Shown here: in pieces, positions 35,543 to 49,676 of the stretch
Layout of the letters: every line of letters begins with the position of its first letter
Position numbering within the stretch: position 1 is the first letter of the stretch
NCBI GenBank assembly: GCA_035610835.1
Contig: CM069457.1
Coordinates: 43,937,319-44,001,318 of the forward strand
Origin: Ophiura sarsii
Taxonomy: Eukaryota > Echinodermata > Ophiuroidea > Amphilepidida > Ophiuridae
DNA length: 64,000 bases
Direction of reading: 5' to 3'
Notes under the pieces: generated by a model
Databases searched by the model: none
What the model saw: only the letters and a program-made list of their open reading frames with translations
What the model was told of the DNA's origin: nothing
Translations under genes and position numbers: made by a program

Positions 35543-38500
35543 GTAAGTTTGATGATGTCAATTATTGGTTTATCCGTGGTATAAGACAGTACGGAATTTA
35601 GCCTAGCACCGTATTCTCTATAGACGGATTAATGGATTATGCTGCTTTATTCCCCAATGGGTCTTTACACTAGTCCAACTTTAAGAATGTCTTACGCCAA
35701 GGATATACCCAATTATTGTAATAATAATAATAAAGGTCTAAATTTTATTGTCATCGCAGCCAACTGGCTGAATTGTAACAACATTACAAATCATCAAATA
35801 CACTTTAATAACCAATGCAACGTCCAGGCAGCAGCTAAATCAGCGCCAAGTTGCGACATAAACCAACATGAACAAACATACATAACCCCTATATAGTAAC
35901 CCCCAATAGGCAATGTAGACTAAGTGCCTTGCCCAAGGACACAAACACATCGGCACCAGCGGGGCTAGAACTCACGACCTTATGATTATGAGACCGGCAA
36001 CTACTCCACTGGACCACACGTGCTCTACGCTCTTGTCTTAAATGTTATTATTAATTCACTAGAGAAATACGAGAAAAGGTTTCCAGTCTTATACTGGACT
36101 AACCTTAGAGCACTTTGACACATCACCTCAGTCTTCGTCAGGGAGTTTAGGCTATCCATGTATAGCCATACGAAACGGACTACAGAGGGGAATCGCACAC
36201 GGTCTGTTCTGCATTCAATTTAATCGTTGCATGATATTTATATCCGTAAGACGGTCTACGAAGGTCAGTCATAACTACGCTTATAATTGGCAGTCCGTTA
36301 AATGTTGGCATCATTTATGCAGCTGGACATAAATTTGAGCTACATACTCATAATAAATGAAGATTAATACCTATTTATAATGTTGATGTGGTCAAATCCA
36401 AAGATATATTTTGTGCGATGGGTTTTTTTTCTTCTTGTTTTTCTCTCCACTTGTAAAAATAAGAGCAATATGGAAAAAAAATTCCTGCGATAGCTGGAGT
36501 ATAGGGACGCAATTTACCAAAAAAAGATGCGCAACCAAAAAGTAGGCAAATACATGTCCTAAAAACCAACCCCCAAACAACAAACAACACACAAAACCAT
36601 ATAGATTGTTATAACACGTACAAGTGTAATTCCGACCTATATATATATGCTTGTAAATAATTAGTTTCATATTAGTTGTTGACCTATTTAATTAATCGAA
36701 TTAATCGTTATCAGTGGCGTGGCCACCGAGTGGTGGATCGTTATTGATATTGATATCGTTTATATTAATATTATTATTTGATTCGATGGTTTCGTGTTTT
36801 CTTTTTCGTCAGCGATGTCCTAAAACTATATCGTCCAAAGGTAGATACTCTTCATGGTTTAAAGAACGCTACAAGCCGGACATCAAGATATTTCTTGATA
36901 AGGATGATATATACACCTTCAAGAACTACGACAAATTATCTTTATATTTTATGCCATTTGGCGTAAGGGGCCTAGATAGAAAGGGTATGTAGACTATATT
37001 GTTACACAGCCTTGGGAAAAGTGTACTTTAGGCCGGTGTCATATTATTGACTGTACTAGTATCGTCCGATACTGGTACAAAGTTAATAATCCATTACGGT
37101 CGATACTGGACACATGTTCTAGTGTCGGGCGATATTTGAACACAATTCTGTACCAGTATATCTTTCAATACTGGGACAATTCACTACTATGTGTTACAGT
37201 ATCGCCCGATTCTGGAACTTAAGAACGTTCCACTATCGCTCGATACTGGAACACAATTTGGTGTTCCGGTATCGGCCGAAACAATGAAATACTGTACCAG
37301 TACTGGTATACCAGTAGCTGGGACCTAAAGTACACTTTTCCAAAGACTTTGTTGATTGGCATTGTTCCAAAGTGTGTTCTGATAAATGAGGAATATTCTT
37401 TAAATTATAATTTGGAGACTACTTTTAATTCCAAATCAACGGTGTTACCCGTATTTACGTATTACCCATTTGTCATTAAATGTTATACAATAGTCTTCAT
37501 TTAGTGAAATAGTAGCTGTTGAGTATCATTCTCGGGAATTAAACGTAAAAGCAGGGTTGGTTGTTGACCGTTGTTGTTGCTGTTGTCTTTTAACTGCCAT
37601 CATAAACAAATTAAGCCAATATTTTGATATTTTCGTCAATAAAAGCTCAACTGCCTGATTTAATAAAAATGAATAAAGTTGGTAAAACCTATAAGGTGTT
37701 GTGTATGATCCAAAACAGGAACTGTTTATTGTTGAAATATATTTGTATACATGGTTGCCTGAGCGGAAAAAGTGTACTTTAGCTCCCAGATACTAGACTG
37801 TACTAGTATCGACCAATACTAGAACACCCAGTATCGTTCGATACTGGTACATTATTTTGTTCCAGTATCGCTCGATACTGGCACGTTTAAAATGTTCCAG
37901 TATTGCCCGATACTGGAACAAAATAATGTACCAGTATCGGTCGATACTGGTACATTATTTTGTTCCAGTATCGGTCAATACTGGTAGAATGTGTACCAGT
38001 ATCGCCCGATACTGGTACATGAAAAATGTTCCAGTATCGCCCAATACTGGAACATAAAAATGTACCAGTATCGCCCAATACCAGAACATTAAAAATGTGC
38101 CAGTATCGCCCAATACTGGAATATGAAAAATGTGCCAGTATCACCCAATACAATATCGGTGAAGTTGGCTTGTATGGTTATTTTCTCTTTCTGGAAAATA
38201 GGCTGGCTCTGAAAAAAGCCGTATTGTGGTATTCAAAACTGCCTGTGATGTGTCAAGCGACGGGAATCTTTGGGAGGTTCGTTTCTTTTCTCGTGAATCA
38301 GAAGCCGACGGCACGTCAGCTTGGAAGACGAAATTGACAAGGCTAATTTAAGAGAGGGGTCTTGTCAACCGAGCTAAATTGGAAAGTCCGAGGACATCCC
38401 GGCGGACTGCAAGATACAAATTAACCTACCAACACTATCAGGCGATGATGAGAGCACATCAGCAAGCTGTTTTGAAAACTTGTCGCAGTTGAGTATGGGG

Positions 38501-41500
38501 ATATTTAAATTCTCAAAATAGATGTCAGGGTTCAAGGCTATAATACGCAACACTATACGCAATGCGACAATACGCAACACTATACGCAATGCGACAATAC
38601 GCAACACTATACGCGATGCGACAATACGCTGGCGTCGTGGCGACGGAACCACGCGGGAGAGAGCAAAACAAAACAAACAGAAAAGGCAGAAGGAAGGACG
38701 CTGGAAAACGGGACGGAAGGGCGGATGCCCTGAAGGCCAGGAAGGCCAGGCCGGAAAACTCAAAAGAATGATACGGCTCTGCGTGAATCTTCTGGTATCT
38801 TTGGCTAGACTATAATTATAGCCCATCCCTGTTGGATGAGGCCGGAGAACATAAATAAAGATACGGCATTACGAGGATCGTCCGTTGTCTATGACAGGAC
38901 AATAATCAGTCGAGATCATTCCTGTTGAATGAGAACCGGAGAACATTAATAAGAGATACGATACTATGGGAGACTTGTGAACTTCCGGTCCAGTGCGGAA
39001 CATCGCTGCTGAGGAAGTGACTTCTGTGTGTTGCCCAAGATATTGAAGACCTTCAATAAGACTCTCGAGCCCGCGACAACGGAACTTCTGGCGGAACATT
39101 ATACAAACGATAAGTGCACTTATTAGCCGACTAAATCAGTGATCACTGAGCGCGTGAAATGTGTTGCCTTGTTTATTTATGATTTCTGTTTATATATATT
39201 AAATTTTTGTTGTTTATAACGTCTGTGTATAGAAAATTGTTTAATTGTAAAGTCCGAGCTAACTCGGGACATGACAATAGAGTCAACTATTTCTAAGCTG
39301 ATTGACGATTCGAGGAAGCATTTCGAGAGGATGAAGCTCCCCTTGGAAGCCCCAGTGCAATACATGACACTTGATTCAACTACTAGGTATTCACTAAAGG
39401 CAAAAGTCATACGTTAGAAGGCGTGGAGATCACAACGATTTTCGTTTGAGATACATATCATCGGTAGATTTCCAAGCCACTCAATTTTTCAAAAAGAGAA
39501 AATTATCATGCATACGTAACATAAAATTGACTTTACCAATCAGCTCATCCTACTAGTATCCATAAAAGCTCTTTTCAGAGCCACAACAACTTCAAGAGAA
39601 AGCTATTGAACGACCCCATTTAGTGTGTAGTACTCCAACATAAACAATGTTGTTCCCAAACCATAATGAATGAGATGGTTTCCCTCGCAATATTTTAAAA
39701 CACTACGACATTTTTTTCTTCAAACAAATAATAGAAAAAAATCCCGCAATTCATATATAACAACTGAACACGTATTTGAAAAAGGAAAAAATAAGTATAA
39801 TGCACTCAAAGCTGACGTCGTAAATATGTCACTATTTTTTAAAGCTGAAATAGTCGTTCCCTATTCACAAATATGACAATACATGAGTTCTGGAACACTT
39901 AAATCGTTCCATTATCGCTCGATACTGGAACATGTAAACCGTTCTAGTATCGAGCGATACTGGAACGATTTACATGTTCCAGTATCGAGCGATACTGGAA
40001 CAAAATGTTCCAGAATTGGGCGATACTGGAACATTTAATTTGTTCCAGTATCGATCGATACTGGAACATCAAATTGTGTTCCAGTATCGGGCGATACTGG
40101 AACACATGAAGTGTTCCAGTATCGGTCGATACTGGAACACAATTTGATGTTCCAGTATCGACCGATACTGGAACATGTAAATTGTTCCAGTATCGAGCGA
40201 TACTGGCAAAATTCATGTACCAGTATCGACCGATACTGGTATACCAGTATCTGGGACCTAAAGTACACTTTTTCCGCCTGAGCTATACGAGCATAGGCTA
40301 CTGACCTCTCATTTAGGGTCGGTCGAGCATGCTGTTTGTTTGCTTGTTTAATAATATGGGTTTTTCGTTAAGAATTGCATCACAATGTTGGTAAACAAAT
40401 AGAAATTTCCAAAAATGTTCAATTTAACAAATCATTTCAAACAAATTCCCATTTTTTTCAAAAAATTACCGACAACACATAGTCGATGAATATAGGTCGG
40501 CCCGGAATGACGTCACATGCCGTTTGCTGATATAAACAACAGTCGCCGCTTACACAGGCTCCCACAATCACTAGGAACGATCTTCCGTATGGCTGAGTAG
40601 AGCGTAGAAACTGATGTGTTAAAGGTATATTATGTGATCTTTCCAGGCAACGCCCTCAACATCGAAAAAAAAAATAGAAAGCAGATTTTCTTGCAGATTT
40701 ACATTTCTGATCATAAATCATGCTTACATTCCAAGTTACAGGGCGATACGATTCTTAATTACTTCAAAATCATGGTTTTAGAGTGAAAATAAACTGTCGG
40801 AATCCCGACAGTTTATATTTTCCACTCTAAATTCACTCTAAAACCATGATTTTGAAGTAATTAGGAATCGTATCGCTCTGTAACTTGGAATGTATGTATG
40901 ATTTATGATTGGAAATGTAAATCTGCAAGAAAATCTACTTTCTAAAAAAAAATCATGAATAGAGGGTGCTCTCTGGAAAAGATCACATAATATGCCTTTA
41001 AAACGTTTTGCTTTGTTGTCAACGGCAAATGACAAAAATTACCCAGATGACCGGGCCGACCTACATGTAAAAGATGCCCATCGTCACGATTTATGGTGGT
41101 TGTTCATTCTTTATTTCCCACAAATTCTTCATTCATCCATCCGATATCTACCTCGCTTTTTAGCTTTACCTCTAGTCCCCATCCGATGACATGATTTATT
41201 TCCGCTGGGAACTATCGATTGTGTTGCCTTTCCATGGACGCTTGTGGACACTGAATTGCTTTTTTTGTAAGGTTTTTAATAATTTATATATATACAGGGT
41301 GTCCCAAAAGTCTATGCACGTTTTTGAAGAGTCATATCTCATAAAATATAAATCATATGGTATAAATTTAACCATATTTTGATAGACGAGATTTGGGAAA
41401 TTATTTTGACACCAAACACAACCCTATTGATGAGCCCACAACATTATAAAACTGGTTGAAAGTTTTTGGTCGTGTGCCAGTCCAACCCATACCAAGTACC

Positions 41501-44500
41501 ACACACTGTTGCTAAAATCAGGTGCGCATAAATTAACAGTATGAAATTGAAAGCAACGTTGCGCATTAGTCACAGTTCACTGCTTACCTTGCAACATTAA
41601 TGTTATTACCAAACTCGGTCACTCACAACATAAATAGGCATAGTAGACAACATTGCACAGCAAAAGTCTTCATTCCAGATGGTTTACAGCATAGATAAGC
41701 GAATACAAATTGTATGGTTCTACGCTGAAACAAATTCAGTTCAACTTACTCAACAAAAGTTCAGAAAACATTTTAAAGTGAAACGCGCACCAGGAAGAAT
41801 ATCCATTCTGAAGTTGGTGGATACATTTTTGAACACAGGAACTGTGCATGGTTTGTCTCGATGTGGTAGAAAGACTGGTAGATCAACAAGTCACATTGAT
41901 CTGTTGATGTCATAAGACATGCAGTAGCCAAAAGTCCAAAGAGATCTATTCGCCGACTTTCCGCAGAAAACAAGATTTTAAAAGATCAACTGTTCACAGA
42001 ATTTTGCGTAAGGACTTGAAGAAGTTTCCATACAAGATTCAGATCAAACAAAACAAAAGCAGCGGACAGATATAGTTTGTTATTATGATGGGATCACTGT
42101 AATGTAAAATTTTAAATATTGCAATTGACGGATCACTTTCCGTGTAACCAACTCTACCCGTCTTTTTGTTAATCTCAATAGGGTATGGATTTATGAACTT
42201 TATTCCTCCGAAGTATAAAATTACATTTTTGCAGTAATACATATTTTACTTCTAGGGTGGCATTACACACATATGTTACTCTGATGTTTGGTATCAAAAT
42301 TATTTCCCACATCTCCTCTTTCTAAACATGTATTCATATATTCAATACGACTTATATTTTGTGAAATACAAAGCTTCAAAGTCGTGCATAGACTTTTGGG
42401 ACACCCTGTATAAGTAGGTTTAGTGGAATAAGTTTGGATAATATACATGGTACATTATTATTCTTGTATACGATTATTACTGATGAATGTTTTCAACAAT
42501 ATCCCATATTCGTATGGGTAATTGTTTGGAAAAACCTCTGTTTGAACCATTCTGTTAAAGGTCAGTCAAAATGGTGATCCAAGTACTATGCTTTACTCGA
42601 TGAAGCATTTTAGAAAAAAATATAATATAAAAATAATAACTCTTAAATATTGTCCAGGGAAAAAGAAATACATAAAACCAATCATAATTGCAAGTGTTTC
42701 TTTTTTAGTGTGGGATGAACTATATGCGGATGACGCGTTACTACGTTTATCAATGAATGTTTAAATGCTATCAATATAAATAAGGTTCCGTGTGCGAATC
42801 TGAGTAACACGTGTGACGTATATACCTATATAGGGTGGTAACCTGCCATCGTCAGTATGATACAAAGTATACAAGCTTAGAAACTTGTTATTGTTCCTTT
42901 GCAATATCCAAGGTTTTTTTTAAATTGTTTACAATATCCTCCATTGAATAAAAGATACATGATTCACCATTGTGGTTGATCTTTAAGTACAATTTGGTTA
43001 CCATTTTATTAACTATAACAATAAATTAGTGTTTAATTAGTGTTTAATTATTGTTCACACACACAGTACTAGGTGACATAATGCACAATGTTAATTTCAC
43101 AAACCCACCCATAAACAGACCAACATGTTTACGATGCGCCGTGGTGGGAAGTGGTGGTGTATTGAAGGGATCAAATGCCGGAGAGGAAATCGACAGTCAT
43201 GACTTTGTATTTAGGTAAGTACCTAAAGCACTTACCTATTCAAAATGACACATTGTCTCAGCCGAGGGACACTATTAAAATAGAAAGGACAAAGTATCCC
43301 TCTGACTAGCTATCTAGTCAATTTCATTTAGGCAGTTTTTTAGCCATATTACGCGATCTTTTTCATCATGTTCATGGAACGTCCCCTATCTTTGATTTTT
43401 TCCCCTCTAAATGCAAGTAATACGTTTCCTAATTACTTCAAAATCAAAATTGTGTAAATAAGTTGTTGGGAAACCGACATAATACTTATACCATCAGTAT
43501 ATCTATTTTCATTCGTTTATCTTCTTATTCCGAAGGTTGAATCACGCAAAGCGAACAGAAAAATATGTAAAGGATGTCGGACGAAAGATTAGTTTTTATG
43601 GGTTTTTTCCAGAATCTCAAGGTGTACGCAATGTTGAAAATCCGGTAAGTGTTCATACACTTAGTTGTTACGATACAAAGGGAAAGCAGGAAACCAAATA
43701 CGAGGAGTGCGTTGGAAATGTGTAATTGTACTATAATACACGCACCACGTGCTATGTTTTGATCCGTTGTTCATGCAGCACGTGTATGGGTAGTATCTTG
43801 CAAAATAGGGGAGATAAACCAGGTTTTTAGCTTACTACAAGTAAGCTAAAGCGACTCGAAGCGAAAGGTCACAGTATAGGTCAAGGGGAAAGTGCGACTA
43901 TGAAATATGGTTTTATCTTGGTCACACAAGTGGTATTTGTCGGGAAATGTACTTGAGATAGTGAAACAATATGATCGCATAAATATGTTATAAAATGGGC
44001 TTGATTGCCATTCGACAAAATAGGCAATTTTGCGTTATTTTCTTTATTGTCAAAATTGTATTGAAAATGCATTTTAAACGCTATGATAGAAAATTTGATT
44101 AACACATGACACGCATGTCTCATGATGTACAAGCGTGATTGTCTTACTGTGATTGGTTTAACTTCTAGAGATAATTATTATTCATGATACGAAATCAGCG
44201 GAAAGTAAAAATACAGCCGTCAAAGTGAAAAATGGGTGGGGAGGTCGTTTTTCGTTAATTGATGTTATTCGCTTCTGTATATATTCTTCAAACTATATCT
44301 CCGATTTCAGCGGCCAAAATTAATTGAAAATGATGTTTTCAAAGGTTTTTCATCATGAGGTGCTGTTAGAAATTCGTGAAAAAGAGTAACACTTGCGAAT
44401 ATTGCCTTGCCAAAATGCTGAATTTGCGTGCTTTATCGTGCCGTAATATTTTGTATTACCCCCACCAGTTTGGTATCGTCTGCCATTGATAAAACTTGTG

Positions 44501-47500
44501 GACGAATGACGAGGATTTATATTGTACTATTAAACGCGAGGTTATGTTTTAAAGTAAAAAAATAATATGTATACTTTAACCCTCGGTTAAACAAAATCAA
44601 CTTTATTGATGAGAAAGTACAAAAATCATACCTTTATTGAGGCAAATTGTGTCCGTAATTGGTGATTTATCATCCAAATACATCGTATTTTCCATCATCA
44701 GATTTTCGACACTACGCACTTACCTACCTATATAAATTTGGTATCGTTCGAAACGTGGTCTTGCCATATATGGTAACATTTAATTAATTATGCATTGTAT
44801 GTCATGAATATTGATCATTAAAATAGTAATTAAATCGGTCAGCTGATCTGATTCAACAACTCCGATTGGTCCGCGATGACCCAAAGTGCCGGGACAAGTC
44901 GGCTAAAAATAAAATTAATGACCCCGTCCATTTTGTTGGTGCTAGTTTATAATCGCGCACACGCTCCCGTGATTTACCGAGTCTATTCATTCCACTGTTT
45001 AACTTTCGATATCGTTAATTTACAGTGAAAATAGTCGCTAGAACTTCACGGATTATCACGTTTTAAATCATTAATGCTCGATTTTAAATACAAATTGGTG
45101 TTTAAATAAACAGCCTTAGTTGAAATGAATCGACCGATATGCCGAAAAAGAAGCAGGACGATGTTGAGGAGGCAATAAATTTGCTTTCGCAATGCCAATC
45201 TGGAGAGAGCGACCAGAGCGGTCCAACTTTTTCACTGAGTCAAACGAATTCGATTCTGATTCCGGGTTCTGATTCTGATAATACTACATGTAGTAACATT
45301 GTTGACTTGGATTCTTCAGTCTACCTAAAGGTAATTTAAATGTATTGGTAATTTAAATTATGAAAATGATGCATACTCTCGATGCATGTGTACAGTGTAG
45401 GCCCCTATTATATTTAATATTATTAGGCCTTACCTTTAATTATTTTTTATTTTTTTAAAAAGCCCGGCCCCTACCCCCGTTTTCGTAAATTGTGCCCTTC
45501 CTACCACCATTTTTTGGAAAATGCCCTTCCCCATTGTGTGAAGCATTTGTTCGGGCCGTTTGGATTAAAGTATTCCCCCCTTATTGCTCTATTAGGGCAA
45601 ATAATTAGACGCGCATCCATTTTGGCTGCCGCTTTAAAAAAAAATATGGTTTTTTTCTTCCAATTTTTTTTCCCCATTTTTTTTTGCTTTTCAATTTTTT
45701 TTTTTCATTTTTCATTTTTTTTGTTGTTGAATATTCACAAACTGATGATATAGTGTCAATATAAACAAACCCCAAAAAAACAATGGAAAAAGAGGAGGGG
45801 AGACACAAAAGTAAAAAAACGGAAGAATATAAGGAAAAGGGAAGAACAGCAGCCTATTTTTCTACCAATTAATAACATTGTTCTAAAATTTATAAACAAA
45901 CATAAAAGAACAAAGAAATTGAAAGAGAAAAAGTAGGTGGAGGGAGAGAAACAAATAAGTTCGAAACGGAACAAAATAAGGAAGGCAGACAAAATAGCAA
46001 CACATTTTGCCATTAAATAACATGACATGGTTCGAAATTTGAAAGTTTGTATTTGGTTTGCTCTCATAATCAGGGGATGACCAATACCATACTGACGGCA
46101 GCGCTGAAATGATTGACTTTGGTTCAGATGATATGATGTTGGTGAACAGCCCCCTGTTGCATTTGATGGGGATGAAATGCCGCTGCGTGTTCGATTAGCT
46201 GTGGACGCAGCTGTAGAATATGACCAGGAACGTGAGAGGATTGAGGCATTAGTGTGTTCCACATGGCAATGGAAGAACAGGAAACCGTATCAAATGTTAA
46301 ATGGGTTTAATGGAACTCCAACTTCTAAAACCTGGCGTCACCACTCTTCCTAAGCAGCTACCACCAATAACTCTTCGGAATGTCTGTAGACAGCCTGCAG
46401 TTGCAGTTGAACCAGAGACAAAAACAGCAGTTCCTCCACCAAAGCGTCCACGCAAAGGAACACAATAAAAAGATAATCAAAAGCTGCATTAGAACCATGT
46501 TAGTAGAGTCATTATCATGGATTTCGTGACCATTTCTTGATACCTTAGTTTCTTAGTGAATTTGTCAACTAGAACCATTTTAAGAGATAATGAACTCCCA
46601 ATGTACCTCTCAAAAGTGACGGGAATGTTCTTTTATAGCGCAAATTCCAAAATGGCCGCCATACAGGGGCCCAAAATTTCAAATGGCTTTAATTAAGTTA
46701 AAAAGCACACCAAATTGTTCGGCTGAGCACAAGGATTCCGAAAAAGTAAAGTTTGCTCTACTTCCGATGTTTGGTTAACGAGTTATCGGGTAAAACGTAA
46801 AAAGGTCGTTAAAAAGACTCCCACTTTGAGCTGTGCACCGTACAACTATGCAGGACTGCCGAATTTGATCCAGTCCGCTTACAATCAGGTTGTCTGAGAT
46901 TTGCGGTGTGTGTAAAAATAACCTTTTTTCTCTATAGCATTGAATTACAGTGTTTCCAATAGGCTTACTTACAAAACATGTCAAGATGGGTCAAATTAAG
47001 GCAACAATTGGATCGAAACACACCCAATCTGGTTGAAAAATCATTGTTTACAATATTTGTCTGCTGCACACTTTCAAAACAGCGGATATCTGACCTAATT
47101 AGATTGATATACAGGGTCAAGGGTCAAATCTAGCCAAATTGCTTAAGGGATCACACCACTAAATAGGGCTCCATAGGGATATGTACAAAAACACTGATAT
47201 AAAACTCTGTTTTAGACCACTAAATTGCGAACTTTAGTGTGATTTTATCATAAAGATGATCACATTTTCTCACCAAAAAGTGAAGAAAATAGGTAGGTGA
47301 GCCTGCTCGATTTTCCAAAATACGCCCATGGAGTTTACTACCTCTCTGACGGGCTTGAAAATGTCGCCGTAATCGGCAATGTTTCCAGTAAAAAGCACAA
47401 ATTTGAAAGATCTCTCAAAATTTATCTAGATGATATTCACAGTTTATAGTCGGGGTGCATGTAGGTGATGTCCCATTAATCATAATTAATCAAAAATCAT

Positions 47501-49624
47501 AGGCATTTACGGAACTGTATTACTGTCAAGTCAGTCTTTTTAAATTGAGGATTTTGTGATGCACACTTTCCGATTCTAGCTTTAAACACCAACTTAAGGG
47601 TAGGGGATACCCCATTTAGTGTAGTGCACCCTTATAGAGCTATTTTTTTACTTAAAAAGTCAAGCCACTTGGCAAATTAGGGCATGTAGGCTACTGCACT
47701 GTCATGGGTAACATTGTATTTGGTCATATTTCATTTGGGGGCATCAGGGGGGGGGGGGGGGGGGGTGGGGGGCATGGTTTCTGACGGGGGGGGGGGCTAC
47801 GTCACTGAATATATGAACGACGTTGTATGGGCGGCCATTGGGTTAAAGTATTGAATATATTCTAAATCGGGGTAAAGAGATATTAATAAATTATAATTTT
47901 GTAATGAATATTTACTATAGCAATATGATTGCAATGTGAATATTTACTATAGCAATATGAATAAATAATTAATTAATTAGCAATATGAATATTAATTAGC
48001 AATATGAATATTAATTAGCAATATGAATGATCCAGATTGAACTGAAATGATCCTGGTTGAACCGAGATGATCCAAGAGAATCCCAAATTAATCATGAATA
48101 TTCATATTAGTTTATTACCAATTTATAATCATTACAAAAAAATTATCATAATTTATTCATCTCTTACAAATTACAAGACTATATTTAATAAATCTAATGA
48201 TACTGTGCAGATGCTTTTTCCCCTCTGAAATATGATATTTGAATTAATTGCAATTTAATATTAGAGAAATGTACGGCTTTTCACATGAAGCACTGCGCGG
48301 CGACAAACAAAATATCTTAATTTATTCATCTTTTTCAATCAATGATTTTTTACTCTGTTTTTTTAACTTTTTTTAATATATAAATACTGGTGTTCTACAA
48401 ATATGTTTCGGTGCGTTTTCCTCGGTTTCAGTGTGTTTTCCTGGTCCATGTTCAGGTATAGTAATAATAGATCTTTTCAACATGGCGCCCTCTGTCGTAA
48501 TTTTTAACCCCTTGAAGCATATCATTTTACAGTTCTATTTGTGCCAATAAAACGGGAATACCAGCCAAGTTGAGCTTTACTAGCAGTTATTACCCCATAC
48601 TCGATATCAAACGATTGGTGTATATTTTGCCGTTTCTGCATGATGTAGTGCTTTGTTATCAATTTCCAGCTCATTTGCATTAACTTAATATAATAATGTA
48701 TAACTTACGCACATAATATAATATAATTTAACTTAATATAATTTAGCTTACGCACACATTACATGTGGGTTGTTCGGCACACAAACTATCATTTAAAAAT
48801 ACATTTTGATTACATTTGAAAAACATCTTTTGTTATATCTGTATATGCTACTTCAGCACTACAATACAAACGTGTACACGTGTAATGAGTGTACTTAGGT
48901 CCCAATCCTGCACCAAGTCTATGGTGCAATGAATTGTCCTTTATTCTATTGTATAGTTGTTACGTCCTTTATCGCTTGCTTACGGTTATCGTTGTGTAGA
49001 ATCACCCCACGCCCCATATTTGTTCAAAACGTGCCAGGCTAGGCTTACAAGTCTCCATGTCCCATATAGCGAACCTGAGAAAAAACAAATAGCATGTTGC
49101 CATTGATGTACATTAGTATAGCCTACCAATTGACATGACGGCACATTATACCCCATATTATATTAAGTTATAGAATAAAAGATGTAAATCAGTGGCATAA
49201 CATCCAGGAGTGGGAAAGTCTTCCCCGTGCACTTTTACCGTCGTACTGAGTCAACGAAGTTAAAACAACACAATTAAAGGCATATGATGTGATCTTTTCC
49301 AGGGAGCGCCCTCTATTCATGATTTTTTTTAGAAAGTAGATTTTCTTGCAGATTTACATTTCGGATCATAAATCATGAACATATTCCAAGTAACAGAGCG
49401 ACACGATTCCTAATTACCTCAAAATCATGGTTTTAGAGTGAATTTAGACTAGAGAAAAATAAGTTTATTTTCACTCTAAAACAGGAGCGGACTGGGACCT
49501 GAAAGCGGCCGTGGCAAAATTATTAAAGCGGCCCTTTTTGACCATGTCAGGCAGAAGTATGTCGTCCCGGTAGTAAATTTTCGTAAAAGGTTGCCCCTAT
49601 TTTTTTCCCAGTCAGTCACCTCGT

Positions 49625-49676
<52 letters not shown>

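Larger units (their letters stand above)
37765..40275. mobile_element. Palindrome-array transposon with 8-bp target duplication
   Basis: Terminal inverted repeats GGAAAAAGTGTACTTTAG and CTAAAGTACACTTTTTCC are flanked on both sides by GCCTGAGC (37757-37764 and 40276-40283), a perfect 8-bp duplication. Next to each end is an array of about ten palindromes (37800-38152 and 39894-40250). The 1.7-kb interior has no recognisable transposase. It includes a 27-bp tandem repeat (38543-38631), two imperfect copies of a ~90-bp unit (38824-39010) and a 49-codon ORF from 39271. 8-bp duplications occur in hAT and P elements; the superfamily is not determined. Confidence 0.8.

Noticed and set aside
38374..38826. 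150-codon minus-strand ORF as a protein-coding gene
   Set aside because: Its central RIV-rich part comes from a 27-bp tandem repeat, and the rest has no recognisable domain or splice support. It lies inside the palindrome-array element.
37800..40250. Regularly spaced palindromic repeats resembling a CRISPR array
   Set aside because: Spacers are only 5-12 bp, related to each other and often complementary. The setting is an animal intron inside a transposon with target duplications, and no cas-like genes are present.
40493..41067. Outer inverted repeat TAGGTCGGCCCGG / CCGGGCCGACCTA enclosing the TTAA MITE, as another transposon
   Set aside because: The match is short (about 13 bp), has no clear target duplication, and does not extend inward.
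43831..43956. Open frame [13 protein letters not shown]... directly after exon 4 as the missing exon
   Set aside because: The phase fits, but there is no usable donor before the stop and no similarity to the family.
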